DNA of 64,000 bases, from positions 3,211,461 through 3,275,460 of the forward strand of contig JAJEKV010000086.1 in NCBI GenBank assembly GCA_021234155.1, in the 5' to 3' direction. Shown here piece by piece: positions 58,397-64,000 of the stretch (within the stretch, counting starts at the first letter, position 1; each line of letters starts with the position of its first letter). The notes under the pieces are model-generated. The model had not been told where the DNA came from, did not search any database, and worked only from the letters and a program-made list of their open reading frames with translations. The position numbers and the translations under genes are program-made. The DNA is from Isoetes taiwanensis (Eukaryota; Streptophyta; Lycopodiopsida; Isoetales; Isoetaceae).

Positions 58397-60449
58397 CTAA
58401 AAAGAGAAGCTAGATACACTGGCAATTGCAGCATGAAAGTTTTCATGGTGGCAACGTAGTAAGTATTCAAGCACAGTTGAAACCACCTTAGGTGCATAAC
58501 TGAATTTTCTTATTGCACAATTGTATTTAGCATTGTGCTAAGTTTTAGCCTGATTTTTACATGACTATTGTGGTGGAAAATTGCATCTAACCCTCTCTTT
58601 TGTAGTCTCCTCACATGGGAGATCCTTGACTATTTGCTGAAAGTGTTGGTGTGTCAGGAGTCTGCTTTCTAATTGACCATAGATATCCCTTGCGCTCCCA
58701 AATTCCAATTCCTTCCATTTCTGACAGCCTTCGTTTTTTTCCCGTTCTTCCTTGGTTCCTCCCGAAAAGAGCAAAGATCTTGAAGATCTTAATGTTTGTT
58801 AACAGGCTCTCATTTGAACGCAAACATGGTTGGATTTGTTTGATTGAGAGGCAAACATGCGCTTTTGCAGCAGATGGGTAATTAAACTGCCCCACAAGAG
58901 CAGATTGAAGCGGGAAAACAGAGCAATCAAGGGCAACTTGGGATGCATTAGTATCAAGCTAGAAATGGTGTGCCCAAAAGCTTGCCTCGGAAAAACACAG
59001 CGTTATGGGTTTATTCCCAAGATTTAGTTCCATCAACGGCCTCTCTCACTGTCTGCATAGCCCTTTACCCACAAAACAAACCATTCATTTCTTACCGTGG
59101 AAGCTAACAGGCTGCTTTGGTTTGGAATCCGATTCTTCATCTAAGAATAGGAGTCCTGGGTCATCTTGCTCCTGGGTACTCTGTTTTCTGTTTAGAATTT
59201 GCTTGACCATTTAAGCTTTCCTGTTGCATAATCTAGCTTCTTTGCATTAGTATTGAAATGCTCATCTAATCAACAGGATGTAGGACATAATCTCTCTGGC
59301 TCTACTAGTTATATAGCAATTCTGCATCCTACGACTTTAAATTCAGGTGCACGAAGGTGAGATAGATACACAGGACTGCACAGAGCTTCAAAACCCAGAT
59401 TCAACCTGCACCGCTCACCCTTCGAGCATGACTAACAGCAGGGCCGTAAACAGGCATAACTTTAGTTTCGGGCCATCCTAGCTCTAAATTAAAACCATCC
59501 TACCCTCAAATCAAAACTTACCATACACTATGAGTGCAGCCTTCCCGTGCCAGGCAAACATGCCCCAGCCTAAAGGAATCAAACTTCAGCTAAATTGAAG
59601 CTTTTAAATAAAACCCAGCCCAAAAGAAATACCTGGTTTAGACAGGAAAGGCTGAATAGCCGGCGTTTCTTGCTCCCTCTCTCTGTGTTCCCTGGATTAT
59701 AAAGCGTGAAGCCCCATAAATGTGTCTGTGTGGCTATGGCGGATCCCTATTTTCTGCCTAGTTTGTCTAAATAATCCATATCAAATTATGAAAGAAGCAC
59801 CTAAACATACCAGACGGTATATTTAGTTAGATACCCTGAATGTTGATGCTAAAAATCAGGGTATGTGGCTTGCCTCAATGTCATCTTTGTTTGTTATCAC
59901 TTGTTTAACAGGGCTGTCATAAATTTCCTTTGAATTTATCTCAATTGTGTGAAGTGCATCACCAGCAGAAAGGGCAGCAATGGCTGCAGCCCCACAATCA
60001 CCTTGCTTAATCACCTGCTAGAATTAAGAGATATGAGGAAGCAGGCATTGCTAAGACAGTACTATCCAATAACAGTTCCCGCTGGCTATAGTATGAGTAG
60101 ACAGAGTGGCATAAGTGCAGGCATGGAAACTGAATGCATGAAACCAAGATTGCACTCCAAAATATTTCCAGATCACCAGGAGATCAGATCTTCTGCATTA
60201 GAAAATGGATATGACTGTTTACCTAAGCATTTGGAAAACCATAATCATTAAGCAACGACCCCAATATACTTCTGGTAAGGTGCCAAAAGACAGTGGAAGA
60301 ATCGATACCAACAAACAAGAGAAAATGTTAAAATCCATTGTATAAAAAAAAAATCTTACTTATCGATGAATTACCAAATCCCGCTGTAAGAATCCATAAC
60401 CAATAAAAGGTGTAGTCTAATAATAGAATCCGCAAAAGGCTGGGGTGGA
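58397..60449. other. Non-coding
   Basis: Short frames only; none recognised. Confidence 0.45.
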
Positions 60450-60880
60450 GTGCTTAAGAATATGAAGTACTCTATAGTTCACGAGATGGAGTCCCGCAAG
60501 ATCCATCTGCCACGGGAGGTGATAGAAGAGGTGTTGCTTTGGTTGGATCCGAAGGACGTGATTAAATGTTCTATTGTTTCGAAGCAGTGGCACAAGTATA
60601 TTCACTCAGAATCATACTGGCACAAGTATCTTCACTCAGAATCATACTGGCTCAAGTATCGGCGAGCAAGGCCCAATCCAAAGCGTATATGGATGTGTCT
60701 GGGTTCCGTGCTTTTGGAGGAGAGGCGTCTCTGTGTGTTTATAGAGGGGCGTCCTGGAAGTTGGTGGCTGCAGATCCGACCCCTCTGGCCCTTCGAAACC
60801 CTAGCCCTAGCCTAGCCTTCGAACCCCCACGAGAAGAATTACACCAGTTAGATAGGGTTGTCCAGCTCATCCAATGTTGA
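60450..60880 (+). pseudogene. F-box protein fragment
   Basis: An ORF from 60450 contains an F-box: KIHLPREVIEEVLLWLDPKD then VIKCSIVSKQWHKYIHSESYW. F-box proteins recruit substrates to SCF ubiquitin ligases through SKP1. The helix that follows is duplicated in tandem (about 33 bp at 60596-60661). The frame ends after about 120 residues, while the +1 frame stays open to 60880 (YRGASWKLVAADPTPLAL), so a shift near 60700 probably truncated a longer protein. There is no substrate-binding repeat domain. Confidence 0.72.
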
Positions 60881-62826
60881 TCCACATAATGGTTATTTGA
60901 CTTTTTAGATAGACATATTTCATTACTTGGGTCCCATAGGCCAGTTGGTCTCCGTGGGATCTAAATCATATTCTATTCTATTCTATTATTGTGGCATTTA
61001 ATATTAAAAATTGCTTTGGCTTGGTGTGGATGATACATTCTAACCATTTGATCTGCTCGTCAGAGCCTATGACAGAATTTATTATGTATTTGTGGTGTCA
61101 AATACGTGCATGTACTTATTTTTATTCGTGATGCATCTCGGATCTCATGATTGCATGCATCTAGGATCTCATGATTGCATTTTAAGGTAAAAAGCAAGTC
61201 TGTAGTGGGGATTGAAAGAATGTAAAACACTTCATGCAGTATAACCCGCAAATGCTCATCTTATAAAGATAGTATTCATTTGTGGAATCTTTGCTTTTAG
61301 AAGAAACAAAGCATGGCAAAAGACCTGATTCTTATAGGTTTCTAACTCAAGTGTTTTTTTCGTTTTTTCTGATGGTGTATATTTATATTTGTTAAATTCT
61401 CTGCTTTGTTGAGTATTGAATCTATATTTGTCTGCATGTTCAGTCTAAGGGGAATTTCATCTAATCTGCCGGTAGTTCATTTGTTTGATCTTAAAAAGAG
61501 CTCTTGCATGATTGCATCGGTTAAAGAGGTAACAAAATGTGATACCTTGCCTTTTCCTATTACAGCTTGGAGCACAATTTTTTATATTCTGCCCCAGTCT
61601 CGAATGTAGCATGTTTATAGATTTAAAAATGAATGGCGTCTCTTTTTTGTATTGTCTTCTGTTACATTTATGCATTGAAGTTGCTTTGCAATAGGATAGA
61701 ATTTCCATTTATGCATTGAAGTTGCTTTGCAATAGGATAGAATTTCCAGAACAGCAACACTTTCATGTTAAATTCTGTTTGCTGCTTTTTATCAATAACT
61801 TTTCTCTTTGCCTATGGTATTAATAGCTCTGATAACTCTCTAAGTAAATGTGATACATTGTGCCTTCATTAACTTTGCCCTTAGTATAGCCACAATCTGT
61901 TTACTTGAACCATTTCTCAAACCCTCATGTTAGATGTCTTCCCTGATTTGTTCGTGAATGCATCAACTTTAGAAATACGTAACTTTACTGCAACATCCAG
62001 TCGGGATATTAGAAAAAATATGGTTAAATGACCACGTGCTGCCTATGGTTTCATAATATTTTAAAGTAAGAGAGGCCTCAGCTTGCTGGGCTCTCAATGG
62101 ATCTACATTCTCAGCTTGCTAGGCTCTCAATGTATCTATATTCTTCTGTGTTAACTCTTGAAATGTTGTTGTATTGCGTTATGCTATACAGCTTGACATG
62201 AGCATCCATGATTGTGTTTCATGTATAACTTGGTTTAAGAAACTTGCTCAAATGTGTATTATGCCTCATACAGGCTTCCACAACAAAGACGATGGATCAC
62301 GAATTCGTTCTATACAACTTGGAAGCTTTGGTCAGGCCATGTAATATCGCTTCGTTGTTTCTGAAAAGTGCAATTGACTCTAATCTGAATATGTTGTGTT
62401 AACAAGGTGTATTGCATGTTTATACATGACTACTAATGCATGTGCATGTTACTTTTACAGATTTGCAAGCAATACAGTGGTGATGTAATGCATGTTGTTT
62501 ATACATGTGAAAACAATAGTTCTAAATATTATAGAGGAAAATAAAAGTTCTAAATATTATGATTGCCAATGCACATTGTTCATAAAAATATGGAAACAAT
62601 AGAATGGTGGTGCAGTTTATATAATAGCCTCACACATAAAGGACAACCTTATGCTTATGCTATAGGCAAAACCTTAGACTACTGAAAGTAGATATTTGAA
62701 ACGATTGGTCATATTTGAAACGATTGGTCATATTGGAACGATTGGTCATGTATGATTGTGAACTGGTGTTTTAGTAGCAAAAGAACTCATCCGTGTTGGA
62801 GTACGTAATGGAATGCATTTTAGGGT
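60881..62826. repeat. Non-coding with several short tandem duplications
   Basis: Two-copy tandem repeats: about 24 bp at 61129-61180 (GATCTCATGATTGCAT), 42-43 bp at 61665-61749 (TTTATGCATTGAAGTTGC), about 36 bp at 62078-62150 (CTCAGCTTGCTGGGCTCTCA). There are three copies of a 19-bp unit at 62694-62750 (GAAACGATTGGTCATATTT). No gene seen. Confidence 0.8.
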
Positions 62827-63060
62827 TTGAAGGAGGTATCTAATTTCATTATACGAGCCTACCATCGAGGTGAGTTGTCTCACGTGCTTGTTAATCGTGA
62901 GCCATCTTGGGTAGTTCGAATCAATGACTTGCTCGTGCATTTCACTTTTACTCCAGCTAAGATATTATTTCTCGGAGAAGTGAAGATATCCCGGGAGCAT
63001 CCAATAAAGTACAAAATTAGGCCCTTTGGTGATGTGCGCCATGTGGAGGTGCATATTTAG
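62827..63060 (+). CDS. Unidentified 77-codon ORF
   Basis: Reads smoothly (FIIRAYHRGELSHVLVNREP, WVVRINDLLVHFTFTPAKIL, EHPIKYKIRPFGDVRHVEV) and has a more protein-like composition than neighbouring frames. It may be a 3' exon or a transposon-borne fragment, since it ends 260 bp before a Helitron 3' terminus. No domain recognised. Confidence 0.3.
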   Translation: MKEVSNFIIRAYHRGELSHVLVNREPSWVVRINDLLVHFTFTPAKILFLGEVKISREHPIKYKIRPFGDVRHVEVHI

Positions 63061-63320
63061 AGTTTCCATCTAAAGTATATCAATATACTGCTCCCAACAT
63101 TCTTTATAAAACATTGTTTTCTCTTCTTAAATCCATAAACGAAAAGTTAATACATTGATGATACTGTCATTAGATCAAATTCAACAACAAAAATAATTAC
63201 AAAGGCAAATAATGTCCATTCTTGCCAGTATCAGCATGCACTGTTGTGAGTAGTTGCATATACGGATCTTAAAAGCCAAATAAAAACACATGCCAGAACA
63301 TTAGCCAGAACATTAGCCTG

Positions 63321-63345
63321 GCAACGCGGGGCACGCGTTTACTAG
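63321..63345 (+). mobile_element. Helitron 3' terminus
   Basis: ACGCG-GGGCA-CGCGT forms a 5-bp stem (63324-63338), followed by TTA and CTAG ending at 63345, with T next. A subterminal hairpin a few bases before CTRR and insertion before T are the Helitron 3' hallmarks. The 5' TC end was not located. Confidence 0.75.
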
Positions 63346-63383
63346 TTTAATATTAAAAATTGCTTTGGCTTGGTGTGGATGAT

Positions 63384-64000
63384 GTCGCCATTAAGAGGGG
63401 AGCAAAAGCATCTGGCCACAGCATCAGCGGATCGACGTGACAACATTAACTGCTACAGTAATTCTTAGACATGGCTACAGGGAATTTGAGATCAAATCCG
63501 ACACCTCGGGCTCACTTTCGGCCACTGCTGATCCGGCCTCAGCAAACTAGCTCCGCCTGCCTTTCTACAACAAACGAATTCCTTTTCTACTAATATTAAG
63601 CCTTTCAGTTCTAAGTGCAGTGAAAATTAAGATGCTTTGAAATCCCCAGTTGATCTTGGTGACCTGGGGAGATTCCAAATTCCTATCCATTCCTTAAGCC
63701 TGGGATTTGCTAAAGAGGATTCTTTAGTGTTAATTTGTTTCCATATACTCCGTCTTTCTCTGGATTTCTAGCTTAGCTGTGAAGGCTGGATTTTGCGAAT
63801 TATTTGCTGGTTGATTTGATTCTCTGACTTTCGCTTTGCTATAAAATTTTGAAGTTATATCAATTTGGTACTTTCAATTATTGCATCTAAGTTCTAATCC
63901 TTAGCAATAGGAATCAACTTATAAGTTATCAATCACTCCTTATTATTGCTTTTTTTTTTTTTTTTTTTTTTTTTTTTTGGGATTATTGGATCCCTTCATA
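63384..64000. other. Non-coding; poly-T near the end
   Basis: No gene. A run of about 27 T's at 63952-63978 may be the reversed poly-A of a retroelement continuing past the window. Confidence 0.5.

Larger units (their letters stand above)
60997..63383. repeat. 38-bp direct repeat starting exactly at the Helitron junction
   Basis: 60997-61034 and 63346-63383 are identical (TTTAATATTAAAAATTGC...). The right copy begins at the first base after the CTAG end. The left copy is preceded by A, as an unoccupied Helitron A|T target would be. Confidence 0.88.

Noticed and set aside
1-64000. CRISPR arrays, bacterial operons, rRNA or phage genes
   Set aside because: None seen; the window is plant nuclear DNA with introns and retroelements.

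Overview
This is nuclear DNA from a land plant with a large, repeat-rich genome. Evidence for a plant includes a plastid-type DAD1-like phospholipase A1, laccase, cytochrome b5 and F-box relics, GT-AG introns of plant size, chromodomain Ty3/gypsy elements primed by the TGGTATCAGAGC tRNA site, plant-type L1 LINEs and a mitochondrial nad2 scrap. A gymnosperm or other large-genome, non-grass lineage is plausible, but the sequence does not fix the species. Only three loci look like intact host genes: an unidentified gene running off the left edge (minus strand, 2-1528), a six-exon gene at 23897-27741 (minus), and an intronless lipase at 47157-48698 (minus). Most of the rest is transposon debris and gene relics.

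Layout. 1-1528: unknown gene whose large intron holds about 570 bp of TGG repeat. 1981-13356 (minus): apparently one LTR retroelement, made of a 1.64-kb 5' LTR, a tRNA primer site, a histone-H3-like reading frame, an unknown ORF block, then gag, protease, RT, RNase H, integrase and chromodomain. 13357-16077 (plus): a second gypsy relic with its 3' LTR. 16.1-23.9 kb: non-coding, with a diverged 1-kb tandem repeat and a long foldback repeat. 23.9-27.7 kb: the six-exon gene. 29434-31071: a solo LTR with a perfect 5-bp target duplication, same family as the 5' LTR. 31.1-32.0 kb: gypsy RT debris interrupted by the nad2 scrap. 32.2-35.6 kb: an old L1. 36465-42125: a nearly full-length L1 with target duplications and a poly-A tail. 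42.5-42.8 kb: cytochrome b5 relic. 43.9-46.7 kb: intron-containing relic of a Crypton-like tyrosine recombinase. 47.2-51.4 kb: the lipase and a truncated copy of its 5' end. 50.3-57.7 kb: gag, LINE, laccase and helicase relics. 60.4-64 kb: an F-box relic, small tandem repeats and a Helitron 3' terminus.

Three things stand out. (1) The minus-strand retroelement carries, between primer site and gag, a reading frame that starts with the exact first ten residues of a histone H3 precursor and ends, after about 250 residues of charged and proline-rich linker, with a recognisable H3 histone fold. The same element apparently encodes a chromodomain integrase. This copy is broken. (2) The gene at 23.9-27.7 kb splices cleanly in silico into an 1100-residue protein joining a destabilase/i-type-lysozyme-like domain, an IQ region and a tail resembling that of NACK-type kinesins. 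(3) The 43.9-46.7 kb locus has the architecture of Crypton/ZMYM/QRICH1-type tyrosine recombinases, which I do not know to be documented in plants. All protein identifications come from reading by eye; no database search was run.
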